Positions 43,605 through 52,822 are shown, counted from the stretch's first letter. The stretch: DNA of 64,000 nt from Roseovarius aestuariivivens (GCF_004761875.1 NZ_SJEY01000004.1:124001-188000), one strand, 5' to 3'. The notes: generated by a model not told the origin, from the sequence alone. Numbers and translations are program-made.

Positions 43605-44258
43605 TCAGTGCAAGGTGACAAGGGCGAAGAGGCCGACAGCGATAAGGCTCAATGCCCAGACAAGATCCAGATTGAACCAGGTCTTCGAGAGGAATTTCAG
43701 TCCGAGCCAATGGTAGACCCCTAAAGCAAGCGCGCCTCCGGCGGTCGTCATCGCAAGCGTATGGGCAAGGGCCACGACAAGGGCCACAGCGAAATTGCTG
43801 CTCATCAGCGTTCCGGCGGCGAGATGACCCGCGCCTGTAGTCTGGCAAATGCCCAGGTAAATCGGGACCAGCATCAGGCCCGCACCGTGCGCCATGGCGG
43901 CAAGAAAGGACCATAAAAGAAGCTTGGACGGCGGCACCCGGGCCAGAAAACGAGGGTGACGTCGGTTGATCAGAAGGTACAGACCCATTGCGATCACCAG
44001 CACCGCGGCTCCGATCTGTAGCGCGCGCTGCCATTCCGCCAGCCACATCAGGGCCGAAAAGGGGAAAAGTATCGCCATCATGGCGATAAGGTGGCCGGCC
44101 GCCAGTGCTGCCAGAGCGCGATACAGGCTTCCGCGTTTGCGATCCATCAGGGCCGCGGACACAGCTAGCGGCCAGCCCATTCCGGGATTGAGCCCGTGAT
44201 AAAGACCCGAGGCGACAACGGCCCACCACAGGGCCGTCGTCGTGGTTATCTCTTCCAA
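43605..44258 (-). CDS. Polytopic membrane protein, NicO/UreH-like
   Basis: 217 residues with about six membrane helices. ASGLYHGLNPGMGWPLAVSA near the N-terminus and LAAGHLIAMMAIL resemble the HxxxPGxG and GH motifs that line the metal path in NicO/RcnA/UreH-type nickel-cobalt transporters. FLAAMAHGAGLMLVPIYLG holds a further His. It starts 4 bases after the methanethiol oxidase stop, so it is likely co-transcribed with it. Metal or small-solute transport is inference; TauE/SafE-like annotation is an alternative. Confidence 0.65.
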   Translation of the reverse strand: MEEITTTTALWWAVVASGLYHGLNPGMGWPLAVSAALMDRKRGSLYRALAALAAGHLIAMMAILFPFSALMWLAEWQRALQIGAAVLVIAMGLYLLINRRHPRFLARVPPSKLLLWSFLAAMAHGAGLMLVPIYLGICQTTGAGHLAAGTLMSSNFAVALVVALAHTLAMTTAGGALALGVYHWLGLKFLSKTWFNLDLVWALSLIAVGLFALVTLH

Positions 44259-44262
44259 GGCT

Positions 44263-45663
44263 TCAGACGGAGGGGTAGCAGAAGCTGTCGGTGGAGCAAT
44301 CGCCGCCTTCTAGCCTGATCTGGTGGCTGCGGTAGCCTTTCGGAAATTCAAGGTAGAAGTCCTTGTCGAGCTCCAGACCGCCGTTTTCGCCGACATTGGC
44401 CATGACCATCTGACCTCCCTCGTCATCGGGATAGAACTGATCGTCCCAGGTCGAATAGAGCGAGTTGGTCCAGTAGACGCGTTTGCCGTCTCTGCTGATC
44501 TCAACCATTTGCGGGCCGTAGGCGAAATCCTTGCCATTGGGGTGCTTGGTGCCACGGGCGATGCCGCCTAGTTCGACCTTGCCGGCGAGCTTGGGGTTCA
44601 TCGGGTCGGAGACATCATACTGGTGCATCTCGCCCATGCCCCAGCAGGCAACATAGAGATACTTGTCATCGAGGCTGAGGTCGATGTCGGTGACCAGCGG
44701 CGGTACGGCCTCGAACCCCTGCAGAAGAGGCGGCAGGTTTTCCGGCTTTTCGGGACGCGGGTCAATGGTGATGGTCTTCTTGGCCTCGAATGTGCCGTCG
44801 TCCTTTTGCCACCAGGTGAAGATCGCGCCTTGAAGGTTTGTCGTGTCCACGACGACCCCGCAGAAGCCATAGTCCTTGGCCGGATCATGGGCGGGACGGA
44901 TTTCCAGTGCCATCTGGTGGTTTTCGCCAAGATCGATGGTCTGCACGTTCTTGCGCTCGCGCAGGTTCCAGAAATGGATCGAGTGGCCGTATTTGTTCGA
45001 CAGCAGATCTTCGGCGACGATGCCGTTCTCGAATTGCGGCGGCAGACCCCATTCCGAGCTGACCATGTAGTCGCGCGGCAGGTTCCACCAGAAATCGTAG
45101 TGCTTGTCCTGCTTGCCGCGATCCATCTCGTAGCGGCCGAGAATGTCGAAGGTTTCGCAATCCATGATGAAGATGCCCGGAGGGCCGTCGGTGCCGTCCT
45201 CGCCGCCGCCGCCAAGGGTCGAGACGTAAATTCCTTCGGGGCCACAATGGATGGTGTGGGGGCGCGAATAGCCGGTTTTGGCGAAGACTTCCTCGGGCTC
45301 GATGATCTTGTGGATCTTGGCCTTCAGCGGTTCTTTGACGTCGATGACGTAAATGCGCGAGGACCGGATGCCGGGAATGATCAGGTAACGGCGTTCCAGA
45401 AAGGCGTGACCGCTCAGCGGGGACAACGACGAAGAACAGGCGTTCCAGCCGAAATGGTGAAACTCATCGCCCTTGTTGGGCATGATGACCTGATGAACGA
45501 TCTGGCTGTAGGTTTTGGAACTAGGATCGACATCGACAACCGCAAGTCCGTCCGGCTGAGAGCCATCGGGGCTTAGCATCAGCGTAAAGGCCAGCTTTTC
45601 GGCGGGGGCCTCCATCGCGATCTTTGGTGTCGGATAAAATGTGGGGTCCGGTCTTAGGTTCAT
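44263..45663 (-). CDS. mtoX: Methanethiol oxidase / selenium-binding protein (SBP56) family
   Basis: 466 residues, normal for the family. The ATG at 45663 follows AGGGAGGAA; the frame open to 45888 is an unneeded extension. Diagnostic stretches: FHHFGWNACSSSL (conserved Cys pair region), YSRPHTIHCGPEGIYVSTLGGG, KHYDFWWNLPRDYMVSSEWG and the C-terminal SHQIRLEGGDCSTDSFCYP. Bacterial members oxidise methanethiol to formaldehyde, H2S and H2O2, using copper and probably acting in the periplasm; I see no clear signal peptide here. Its likely source of methanethiol in marine bacteria is DMSP demethylation. Confidence 0.88.
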   Translation of the reverse strand: MNLRPDPTFYPTPKIAMEAPAEKLAFTLMLSPDGSQPDGLAVVDVDPSSKTYSQIVHQVIMPNKGDEFHHFGWNACSSSLSPLSGHAFLERRYLIIPGIRSSRIYVIDVKEPLKAKIHKIIEPEEVFAKTGYSRPHTIHCGPEGIYVSTLGGGGEDGTDGPPGIFIMDCETFDILGRYEMDRGKQDKHYDFWWNLPRDYMVSSEWGLPPQFENGIVAEDLLSNKYGHSIHFWNLRERKNVQTIDLGENHQMALEIRPAHDPAKDYGFCGVVVDTTNLQGAIFTWWQKDDGTFEAKKTITIDPRPEKPENLPPLLQGFEAVPPLVTDIDLSLDDKYLYVACWGMGEMHQYDVSDPMNPKLAGKVELGGIARGTKHPNGKDFAYGPQMVEISRDGKRVYWTNSLYSTWDDQFYPDDEGGQMVMANVGENGGLELDKDFYLEFPKGYRSHQIRLEGGDCSTDSFCYPSV

Positions 45664-45727
45664 TGAAATTCCTCCCTGTGCGGCGCCGTTGTTTTTCTGT
45701 CCGCGTCGGAAAGCCTGCCACAGAATG

Positions 45728-45742
45728 AATTGTCGGACAATT
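45728..45742. promoter_or_regulatory. Perfect palindrome upstream of mtoX
   Basis: AATTGTC-G-GACAATT is perfect over 15 bases. It lies 64 bases upstream of the mtoX start, in the promoter position. The TTGTC-N-GACAA core is of a kind bound by GntR-family dimers. The regulator is not identified; the FadR-type gene at 41965 is one candidate, although the dyad near that gene differs in sequence. Confidence 0.5.
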
Positions 45743-45770
45743 GATAGTTGAACGCATGCAAGCCCTTGCC

Positions 45771-45804
45771 AATTAAAAAGCCGCCGTTCCAAATAACGGC
45801 GGCT
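45771..45804 (-). terminator. Intrinsic terminator of the PRC-barrel gene
   Basis: On the minus strand a 10-bp stem (AGCCGCCGTT/AACGGCGGCT, 45779-45804) with a 6-base loop is followed by TTTTAATT. This is a convincing Rho-independent terminator about 30 bases after the PRC-barrel stop. Confidence 0.85.
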
Positions 45805-45835
45805 GATGGACCGGGGGAAAGGTCCTGCTGACCGA

Positions 45836-46378
45836 TTAGTACCAGCCGGCTTCATGGACCTCGTCGAGATCTTCGAGGTCTTCTTCATTGTATTTGGTCA
45901 CGATCACGTAGCCGGCCTGATCGACGGGCACGAGCTTGACGTCTTCGATGGGCAGCATGACATGCTTGTCCGCGATGTCGAGGAAGCCGCCGACTTCGGC
46001 GACGACGCCGGTCATCTTGCCGTTGCGTGACAGGACGATGTCTTCGATTTCGCCGATCTCGTTCCAGTCGCTGCCGACCTCTTCGTACATCATGGTCTCG
46101 TCCCAGCCTTCGTCGCTGGCTTCGTTCATGGTGTAGATGGCGCCGCCAGTGATGTCGCGGGTGCGGATCAGCTCTTCAGACGCTTTGTTCATGCCGTTAG
46201 TGTCTTTGTTGCCGCTGACGCTCGCCGCAGTGACGCCATTTTCCGAGCTTTCGGCTTTTGCGTCATCTTTGTTCTTCATTTTCGACGAGTTTTTCATATC
46301 GCCGGAAGAATGGTTGTCCGCAACAGCAGTGCCAGCCGCGAGAATGGCCGCGAGTGCGGTAGTGTTAATGAGTTTCAT
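45836..46378 (-). CDS. Exported PRC-barrel domain protein
   Basis: 180 residues from the ATG at 46378, preceded by GGAGGCTACGT. Signal peptide about residues 1-20 (AAGTAVADNH). A low-complexity charged linker (residues ~25-65, rich in Ser, Lys, Asp, Asn) leads to a PRC-barrel from about residue 95 (GSDWNEIGEIEDIVLSRNGK). An acidic tail ends the protein. PRC-barrels bind proteins or pigments; a secreted version is common in Rhodobacterales and its role is unknown. Its own terminator lies just downstream. Confidence 0.8.
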   Translation of the reverse strand: MKLINTTALAAILAAGTAVADNHSSGDMKNSSKMKNKDDAKAESSENGVTAASVSGNKDTNGMNKASEELIRTRDITGGAIYTMNEASDEGWDETMMYEEVGSDWNEIGEIEDIVLSRNGKMTGVVAEVGGFLDIADKHVMLPIEDVKLVPVDQAGYVIVTKYNEEDLEDLDEVHEAGWY

Positions 46379-46506
46379 ACGTAGCCTCCTTCCGTTTGGC
46401 TTGTGCCATTTCAACGGAAAGATGGCGGGCACGTTCCTGAACGGATGAGAAAAAGATCACCCTTTTTGAACGGAACACTTTGCAGCAGTTTGCGTTCGCG
46501 TGGGCC

Positions 46507-47115
46507 TCAGAATTCGACCCCGATCTGCGCTTTAACGCCCGAGCGAAAAGGATGCTTCACGAGCTCCATTTCCGTGACAAGATCGGCGATCTCGATCAAA
46601 TCGTCCTTGGCGTTGCGACCTGTCAGCACGACATGTGTCATGTGCGGTTTTTCCTCGGCCAGGAACTGCACGACCTCATTGATGTCGAGATAGTCGTAGC
46701 GCAGCGCGATATTGATCTCGTCCAGAAGGACCATCTTGTTGGTCTCGTCGCGAATGAGCTCCTTGGCCTTTTCCCAGGCAGCCTGTGCCATCTCAGTGTC
46801 GCGGGTCTTATCCTGGGTTTCCCAGGTAAAGCCTTCGCCCATGGTGTGAAACGCGCAGATCTCCGAGAACTTCGACAGGATCAGGTCACGTTCTCCGGTG
46901 CTCATGCCGCCCTTGATGAACTGAACAACGGCGCATTTCATGTCATGGGCGATGCAGCGAAAGATCATGCCGAACGCGGCAGAGGATTTGCCTTTGCCCT
47001 TGCCGGTATGAACGATGATCAAACCTTTCTGATCGGTCTTGGTGGCCATGATCTTGTCGCGGGCGGCCTTTTTCTTGGCCATCTTCACGGCGTGTCGGTC
47101 GGCGTCATCGGTCAT
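46507..47115 (-). CDS. cobO: Cob(I)yrinic acid a,c-diamide adenosyltransferase
   Basis: 202 residues. The P-loop is VHTGKGKGKSSAAFG, with KCAVVQFIKGGMSTGE, VLLDEINIALRYDYLDI and HVVLTGRNAKDDLIEIADLVTE in the CobO/CobA_CobO_BtuR order. It attaches the upper 5'-deoxyadenosyl ligand to the corrinoid. It is 12 bases downstream of the lrgB stop and probably co-transcribed with lrgAB, away from the main cobN/cobW cluster. Confidence 0.94.
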   Translation of the reverse strand: MTDDADRHAVKMAKKKAARDKIMATKTDQKGLIIVHTGKGKGKSSAAFGMIFRCIAHDMKCAVVQFIKGGMSTGERDLILSKFSEICAFHTMGEGFTWETQDKTRDTEMAQAAWEKAKELIRDETNKMVLLDEINIALRYDYLDINEVVQFLAEEKPHMTHVVLTGRNAKDDLIEIADLVTEMELVKHPFRSGVKAQIGVEF

Positions 47116-47127
47116 TTTTGCGGTCTC

Positions 47128-47847
47128 CTAGCCTTGCAGCAAGTACAACACATAGGGGGCAAGTAGGGCGGTTAGCAAGGCGTTGAAGCCCATGCCGATC
47201 CCAGCAAAGGCACCGGCGGTCTCATTGACCTGAAAGGCACGCGCCGTGCCGATCCCGTGCGCCGCGACCCCTACGGCGAATCCCCGCGCGCGGTAGTCCC
47301 TCAATCCCATGGCGTTCATCAGTGGCGTGACCACCACTGCGCCAATGATGCCGGTGATGATCACAAGGGCAGCGGTCAGCGTCGGCAGGCCGCCAAGCTT
47401 TTCGGAGATACCGATCGCCACCGGGGCTGTGGTGGATTTCGGGGCCAGAGAGGCCAGTGTCGCCCCTTCGACACCCATGGCCTGCGCGATCAGAAGTGCC
47501 GAAACGATGGCGGTCAGCGAGCCCACGATCAGCGCGCCGGCCATTGGCAAAAGCGTGCGCCGCACGTGATGCAGGTTTTTGAAAAGCGGGCCGGCCAGGG
47601 CGACCGTGGCGGGGCCGAGCATGAAGTGCACAAACTGTGCGCCCTCGAAATAGGTGCCGTACTCGGTGCCGGTCCCCCAAAGTATGGCGGCGAGCAACAG
47701 CATCGCCACCAGGACGGGATTGACCAGCGGATTGCGACCCGAAGCGCGCGAGGCGGCGTCGCCGACAAGATAGGCCGCAAGCGTTGCGGTCAGCCAAAGC
47801 AGAGGACCCTCGCGCAGATAGGACCAGATATCCGGAAGGTCGGTCAT
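47128..47847 (-). CDS. lrgB: LrgB-family membrane protein
   Basis: 239 residues, about seven membrane helices. PLVNPVLVAMLLLAA, LGPATVALAGPLFKN, LAPKSTTAPVAIGISEKLGG and GFAVGVAAHGIGTARAFQ are the family's conserved segments. LrgA/LrgB pairs act in murein hydrolase control or small-acid/glycolate export depending on species. The ATG overlaps the lrgA stop. Confidence 0.9.
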   Translation of the reverse strand: MTDLPDIWSYLREGPLLWLTATLAAYLVGDAASRASGRNPLVNPVLVAMLLLAAILWGTGTEYGTYFEGAQFVHFMLGPATVALAGPLFKNLHHVRRTLLPMAGALIVGSLTAIVSALLIAQAMGVEGATLASLAPKSTTAPVAIGISEKLGGLPTLTAALVIITGIIGAVVVTPLMNAMGLRDYRARGFAVGVAAHGIGTARAFQVNETAGAFAGIGMGFNALLTALLAPYVLYLLQG

Positions 47848-48206
47848 TCCGCGCGCTCCGCTGTTGTTCCGGTGAGACGCGCAAGACCGATGAACGTCAG
47901 CACACCGGCGCCGAGTGCAAGAACCGTGCTGAGAAACAGCGCTGCGAAAAGCGCGAGACCATCTTGTCCCAGCACCTCAACGTGACTGATTACACCGACC
48001 CCGGCAGGCACGAAAAGCAGGGATAAATGCGTCAGGATGTTTTGCGCCGTCGGCACCACCCTGTTCGCCAGTTTCGGTGCCAGAACGAAGGCGATCAGCA
48101 ACAGGCCCATACCGATGACCGGCCCTGGAACCGGTATGGCGAAAAGGCGCGCCATGACTTCGCCGGCTAGCTGAAACACGAGAATTAGCGTGATGTTGAA
48201 GATCAT
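47844..48206 (-). CDS. lrgA: CidA/LrgA-family holin-like membrane protein
   Basis: 120 residues, four membrane helices. PVPGPVIGMGLLLIAF, TQNILTHLSLLFVPAGVGVISH are the conserved LrgA/CidA motifs. Pairs with the overlapping lrgB. First gene of lrgA-lrgB-cobO on the minus strand. Confidence 0.9.
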   Translation of the reverse strand: MIFNITLILVFQLAGEVMARLFAIPVPGPVIGMGLLLIAFVLAPKLANRVVPTAQNILTHLSLLFVPAGVGVISHVEVLGQDGLALFAALFLSTVLALGAGVLTFIGLARLTGTTAERAE

Positions 48207-48325
48207 GGCGAAGATACCCTTCTTGATTACTTGTCAGGATCATAAGGCGCAGAAGCCTCGAGGGAACTCCTATCGCGTACCGGCGGCAAGGGATTGTTAA
48301 CCAAAAGACGTGAAAGCATCGGTCG

Positions 48326-48709
48326 ATGCGAGGCCTGATCGTCTTTTTGTTCCTCATCCTGCCCGCCTGTGGCGGGCCAAGCCCGGAATTTCGCGGCATA
48401 GCACCTGTGCGCGTGATGATGGGCGGGCACGCGTTCGACATCCGCTTGAAAGGACTGCGCGCCGAAGCTGTTCGGCGGAGCTCAGGATGGGCGCCCCATC
48501 TGTCTTCTGTCGGTGTGCCAGCGGTTCTGGCCATCGAAAAGATGAGCGGCTGCAGGGTAGCGCAATTGGTCGGGGATCAGGCGGTGATGCGTGCGACGTT
48601 GGATTGCGGGACAGGCGCGCCTTTGCCACGGTATCCCCGGCCATGTCTTGAATGCGATGCCTTCGATTTGAAGGGGGATGTCGGGGAATTGTTGTGCTAC
48701 CCGTTCTGA
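48326..48709 (+). CDS. Putative lipoprotein of unknown function
   Basis: 127 residues. It begins MRGLIVFLFLILPACGGPSP, with a lipobox (LPAC) and the lipid-bearing Cys at residue 15. The mature part contains four further cysteines (SGCRV, LDCGT, RPCLEC and ELLCYPF supply them), which suggests disulfides in the periplasm. No domain recognised. It faces away from lrgA and converges with the GFA-family gene. Confidence 0.65.
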   Translation: MRGLIVFLFLILPACGGPSPEFRGIAPVRVMMGGHAFDIRLKGLRAEAVRRSSGWAPHLSSVGVPAVLAIEKMSGCRVAQLVGDQAVMRATLDCGTGAPLPRYPRPCLECDAFDLKGDVGELLCYPF

Positions 48710-48716
48710 CGGCGTG

Positions 48717-49100
48717 TCAGCGGTGCTTGCAGCCGGGCATGTCCTGCGGCATCGAGGGCAGTCGCTCGTGCGAGTGAAAGACGTGCCTTGGCGTGACAGC
48801 GGCTGGGTCCTCCAGCAGAACTGCGTGAAAATGGATTTCGTCGGCATACCGCTCGGAGGCGTAAGCGACGGATGACCCGCAGATCGCGCAGAAATAGCGG
48901 GTCTGACCGGGGGAGGACGCGTACTGCGCAGGCTCTGTTCCGGTCCAGCGCCACTGTCCGTTGGGGCGGGCCACGAAGGTCACGAGGGCCGCGCCCGCGT
49001 TCCGGCGGCACGAGTCGCAGTGACAATGCCCGACCCAGTTATGCTTGCCGGTCATCTCGAACGCGACGGCGCGGCAAAGGCAGTGGCCTTTGAGGGTCAT
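48717..49100 (-). CDS. GFA-family (glutathione-dependent formaldehyde-activating-like) protein
   Basis: 127 residues. Zinc ligands of the GFA fold: KGHCLCRAVAFE, GHCHCDSCRRNAG and RYFCAICGSSVAYA. The family includes S-hydroxymethylglutathione synthase-like proteins, but most bacterial members are uncharacterised. The ATG overlaps the cobN stop (ATGA), so it is translated with cobN; no clear functional link to cobalamin is known. Confidence 0.85.
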   Translation of the reverse strand: MTLKGHCLCRAVAFEMTGKHNWVGHCHCDSCRRNAGAALVTFVARPNGQWRWTGTEPAQYASSPGQTRYFCAICGSSVAYASERYADEIHFHAVLLEDPAAVTPRHVFHSHERLPSMPQDMPGCKHR

Positions 49101-52100
49101 GGCGTGCTCCGATATTTCGCGATCCGGTCGCGGGCCGAGTTGGATCGCGGTGTCCAGAGACCGCGAGCCATGGCCTCGGCCAGCCGCTCGGCAATTTCGA
49201 TCAAAGCGGGGGCGTTGTGGTCCGCGATAAAGTCACGCGTGTCGTCGTTTTCCAGAAACGCCTCTTCCACGAGATCGAAGTGGTGACTGCGCACAGCCCC
49301 CGTGGTTGCCGCAAAAGCGAAAAGGTAGTCGACCGTCGCAGCGATCTCGAATGCACCCTTGTAACCATGCCGTTTCACGCCTTCGATCCATTTCGGATTG
49401 ACAACGCGAGAGCGCACGACGCGGCCAATCTCGTCTTCGAGGGTGCGGATGACCGGTCTTTCAGGGCGGGAATGGTCGTTGTGGTAGATCGGGCGATCCT
49501 GCCCTTGTAACGTGCTGACCGCCGCTGCGGCGCCGCCTTCGAATTGGTAATAGTCATCGGAATCGAGCAGATCGTGCTCGCGGTTGTCCTGATTCTGCAC
49601 GATGGCTTCGGTCTGTTTCAACCGGCTTTCGAAGCCCGTTCGATCGGGCCGCCCTTCGTCTTTTACGCCATAGGCGTAGCTACCCCAGGTCAGATAGGCT
49701 TCTGCGAGGTCCGCCTTATTGGCCCAAAGCCTTTCGTCGATCATCGCCTGAAGACCCGCACCGTAGGCGCCGGGCTTGGACCCGTAGATTCGTGGGCCCG
49801 CTCCTTCGCTTCGCGCGCGGGCCGCCGCAGGGTTTTCATCCTCTGGTTCGTCAAGAGCCTGCACGGCGCGCGCGGCGGAGTCGAAAAGTGCAATCAGTTG
49901 CGGGAAGGCATCGCGGAAAAATCCCGAGATGCGCAGCGTGACATCGACCCTCGGACGTCCAAGCACGCCCTGCGGCAGGATCTCAAAGCCAGTTACGCGG
50001 CGGTTCGCGGCATCCCATTTGGGTTTCACGCCCATGAGCGCGAGCGCCTGCGCGATGTCGTCCCCGCCCGTGCGCATATTGGCTGTGCCCCAAGCGGTTA
50101 TAAGCAGACTGCGCGGCCAGTCGCCATGGGTCTGCAGATGCTTCTCGATCAGAAGGTTGGCTGATTTCCACCCCAGCGCCCAGGCCGTGGGGGTGGGTAC
50201 GGCGCGACTGTCGACGGAAAAGAAATTCCGCCCGGTTGGCAGCGTGTCGAGCCGTCCCCGCGTGGGCGCGCCGGACGGACCTGGCGCAACTGCCCGCCCG
50301 TCGAGCGCGTTCAAAAGGGCCTGTCCTTCGGACGGGCCACAGGCCGCGATAGCGGGTCGGATGCGTGTGGCTATCTCGTCGAGGACTGGAGACGCTTTTG
50401 CCAGAGGCAAGGCGCCCCGCCCGCCCTCCCGCAAGAGCTTTTGCGCAAGGAGTTCGAGACGTTCGACGGTATCGCCGTTGGAGCGCCACGGATCGTCCGA
50501 GAGTGCGAAGAGCGGCGTGGGTTTTTCTCGTGCCGGTGCCGCCATATCGCAATCGAGCGGATCGATGGAAAGACCGAGATCGGAGGCCAGCGCGCGCAGG
50601 AGGGAGGCGTCGTGGTTCTTTCCCTGCCCACGGGGCACGCGGGCAAGGGCGATGGCGAGATCGCGTTCCTGTTGGCCGGTCGGGGATTGGCCAAAGATAT
50701 GCAGCCCGTCACGGATCTGCGCCTCTTTCAGCTCGCAGAGATACGCGTCCAGTTTGGCCAGGTCGCTGTCTTCGTCATCTCCCGAAAGACCGGCGTCCCG
50801 GTCGAGACCCGTCGCAGATGTGAGCGTCAGGATTTCTCGGCGCAGATGCGCGATGCGACGCGGATCGACGCCGGCGGCCTCGTAATACTCGTCGACAAGC
50901 GCCTCGAGATCGCGCAGCGGCCCGTAGATTTCGGCGCGTGTCAGGGGCGGTGTAAGATGATCGACGATCACCGCTTGCGTCCGGCGCTTGGCCTGCGTGC
51001 CTTCTCCGGGATCGTTGACGATGAAAGGATAAAGATGCGGCATCGGCCCCAGGATGGCCTCGGGCCAGCAAGTGTCGGAGAGGGCGAGCGCCTTTCCAGG
51101 GAGCCATTCAAGATTGCCGTGTTTGCCCATGTGGACAATCGCGCAGGCGCCGAATTGATGGCGAAGCCAGATGTAGAACGCGATGTAGTTATGCGGCGGG
51201 ACGAGGTCGGGCGAATGATAAGTTTCAGTTGGATCTATATTGTAACCGCGGGCCGGCTGTAGGCCGATAACGACGCCGCCGTGGTGCAGAATGGACAGCT
51301 TAAAGCCGCCCTTGACGGCTGAATCGGTCGCATTTCCCCCTAGCACAAAGAAAGGATCATCCTCGGGCGCGCCCCAGCGGGTTGTCACCGCCTCCTTAAG
51401 CTCCCAGGGCAGGGTGTCGAAATGCTGCAGGTACGTGGACAGAGGCAGGGTCTCGCCCCCCTCTTTATCTGCCCGGTCGGTCAGCCAATTTGTGGGGCCC
51501 GCAAGGATCGACCGCATGAGAGCATCGCTGTCTTTTGGAAGGTTATCGACGCGGTAGCCGGCCTGCTTCATCAGGTTCAGCGCTAAAACCGTACCTGCCG
51601 GAGTATCGAGCCCGACGCCATTTGCAAGCCGGCCGTCTTTGTTTGGATAGTTGGCGAGGACCAGTGCGACCCGGCGGTCTTTAGGGCTTGTGCGGCGCAA
51701 GCGCGCCCAATTCACCGCGAGGCGCGCCACGAACGCAATCCGGTCGCCCTGTGCGCGGTAGGTGGCGATTGGACACTCGGTCGCTTCGTCAAAAAACGCT
51801 TCACCCTTGAAACTGATGGCGCGAGCCAGGATGCGCCCGTCGACCTCGGGCAAGGCCACGTTCATCGCGATGTCCCGCGCCGTCAGCCCGGAAAGGCCGG
51901 TCGCCCAGCTTTCCTCGGTTGACCCGGCAAGCACACACTGAAAGACCGGTGCGTCGTTGGCCGAGGGTAGCGTGAAGGGGTTTTGCGGCCCATTGTCGCC
52001 GTCATGCGGGCTGCCTACCGCGAACGAGGTGGCGTTCAGGATCACATCGGGTGGCGCGGCAGAAAAGAGGTGGTCCAGCGTAGCCGTTGAAACCGGGTCC

Positions 52101-52822
52101 TTGAGCGACGCGACGAAAATCGGGAGCGGATTGAGCCCTTCGCGCGCCAGCGAACGGACCAGCCGGTTGATCGGATTGAGCCCGGCCCCTTGGACCAACG
52201 CTCGGTAGAACACGATCGGTACGACGGGCTGTTCGTCGCGCCAGTCCGCTTTCACAGTGGCAAGATCGGCAACACCGGCGCCGGGCCAATAGAGACCGGC
52301 GCGCAAAAGCGGACTGGCCGCGGCGGGTTTTTCGCCGCCGTCAAGCATCGCGCGCGCATAGACGAGGAATGCCCGGGCGTTGCCCGCGCCGCCTTCGACA
52401 AGATAGGCCCAAAGCGCATCGTAATCTTCGTCGGGTACGGTCGAGAGTTGGCGCAGATCGTCATCCGGCTTGTCGTCGCCCGGCAGTAGCGCGAAGGGAA
52501 CGCCGGCCTCGTGCAGGCGCGCGGCGAACTGTTCGGCGCCATAGCGCCAGTAACCGGTTCCGCCTAGAACCCGGGCGACGACAAGCCGGGACTTCGTTGC
52601 GCACGCATCGAGATGCAGATCGACCGACATGGGATGCTGCAGATGCGTGAGGTTCGCCAATCGCAGAGTCGGTGGTTCCACCATCTCGGAACGGGCCTCG
52701 GACAGCAGCGCAAGCTCTGTGTCGGCGGCGGATATAAAGACGAGATCGGCAGGCGTCTGGCCCAGATCGACGGGTTCCTTACCGTCGTCTATCGCGCCGG
52801 GGGTGGCGGCAAGCAGGTGCAT
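49097..52822 (-). CDS. cobN: Aerobic cobaltochelatase subunit CobN
   Basis: 1241 residues, the usual length. Family landmarks: the N-terminal MHLLAATPGAIDDG, FVLGGNATDSAVKGGFKL, HLYPFIVNDPGEGTQAKRR, HMGKHGNLEWLPGKALALS, RIYGSKPGAYGAGL and AYGVKDEGRPDRTGFES, all from the CobN/BchH superfamily. It binds hydrogenobyrinic acid a,c-diamide and inserts cobalt with CobST (not in this window). Located downstream of cobW and the GNAT gene on the minus strand, so cobalt delivery and insertion are encoded together. Confidence 0.95.
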   Translation of the reverse strand: MHLLAATPGAIDDGKEPVDLGQTPADLVFISAADTELALLSEARSEMVEPPTLRLANLTHLQHPMSVDLHLDACATKSRLVVARVLGGTGYWRYGAEQFAARLHEAGVPFALLPGDDKPDDDLRQLSTVPDEDYDALWAYLVEGGAGNARAFLVYARAMLDGGEKPAAASPLLRAGLYWPGAGVADLATVKADWRDEQPVVPIVFYRALVQGAGLNPINRLVRSLAREGLNPLPIFVASLKDPVSTATLDHLFSAAPPDVILNATSFAVGSPHDGDNGPQNPFTLPSANDAPVFQCVLAGSTEESWATGLSGLTARDIAMNVALPEVDGRILARAISFKGEAFFDEATECPIATYRAQGDRIAFVARLAVNWARLRRTSPKDRRVALVLANYPNKDGRLANGVGLDTPAGTVLALNLMKQAGYRVDNLPKDSDALMRSILAGPTNWLTDRADKEGGETLPLSTYLQHFDTLPWELKEAVTTRWGAPEDDPFFVLGGNATDSAVKGGFKLSILHHGGVVIGLQPARGYNIDPTETYHSPDLVPPHNYIAFYIWLRHQFGACAIVHMGKHGNLEWLPGKALALSDTCWPEAILGPMPHLYPFIVNDPGEGTQAKRRTQAVIVDHLTPPLTRAEIYGPLRDLEALVDEYYEAAGVDPRRIAHLRREILTLTSATGLDRDAGLSGDDEDSDLAKLDAYLCELKEAQIRDGLHIFGQSPTGQQERDLAIALARVPRGQGKNHDASLLRALASDLGLSIDPLDCDMAAPAREKPTPLFALSDDPWRSNGDTVERLELLAQKLLREGGRGALPLAKASPVLDEIATRIRPAIAACGPSEGQALLNALDGRAVAPGPSGAPTRGRLDTLPTGRNFFSVDSRAVPTPTAWALGWKSANLLIEKHLQTHGDWPRSLLITAWGTANMRTGGDDIAQALALMGVKPKWDAANRRVTGFEILPQGVLGRPRVDVTLRISGFFRDAFPQLIALFDSAARAVQALDEPEDENPAAARARSEGAGPRIYGSKPGAYGAGLQAMIDERLWANKADLAEAYLTWGSYAYGVKDEGRPDRTGFESRLKQTEAIVQNQDNREHDLLDSDDYYQFEGGAAAAVSTLQGQDRPIYHNDHSRPERPVIRTLEDEIGRVVRSRVVNPKWIEGVKRHGYKGAFEIAATVDYLFAFAATTGAVRSHHFDLVEEAFLENDDTRDFIADHNAPALIEIAERLAEAMARGLWTPRSNSARDRIAKYRSTP

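Noticed and set aside
43528-44229. Extended 348-residue version of the first Lin0512 protein
   Set aside because: The extra part is antisense-like frame noise over the membrane-protein gene on the same strand; the ATG at 43527 begins the conserved domain.
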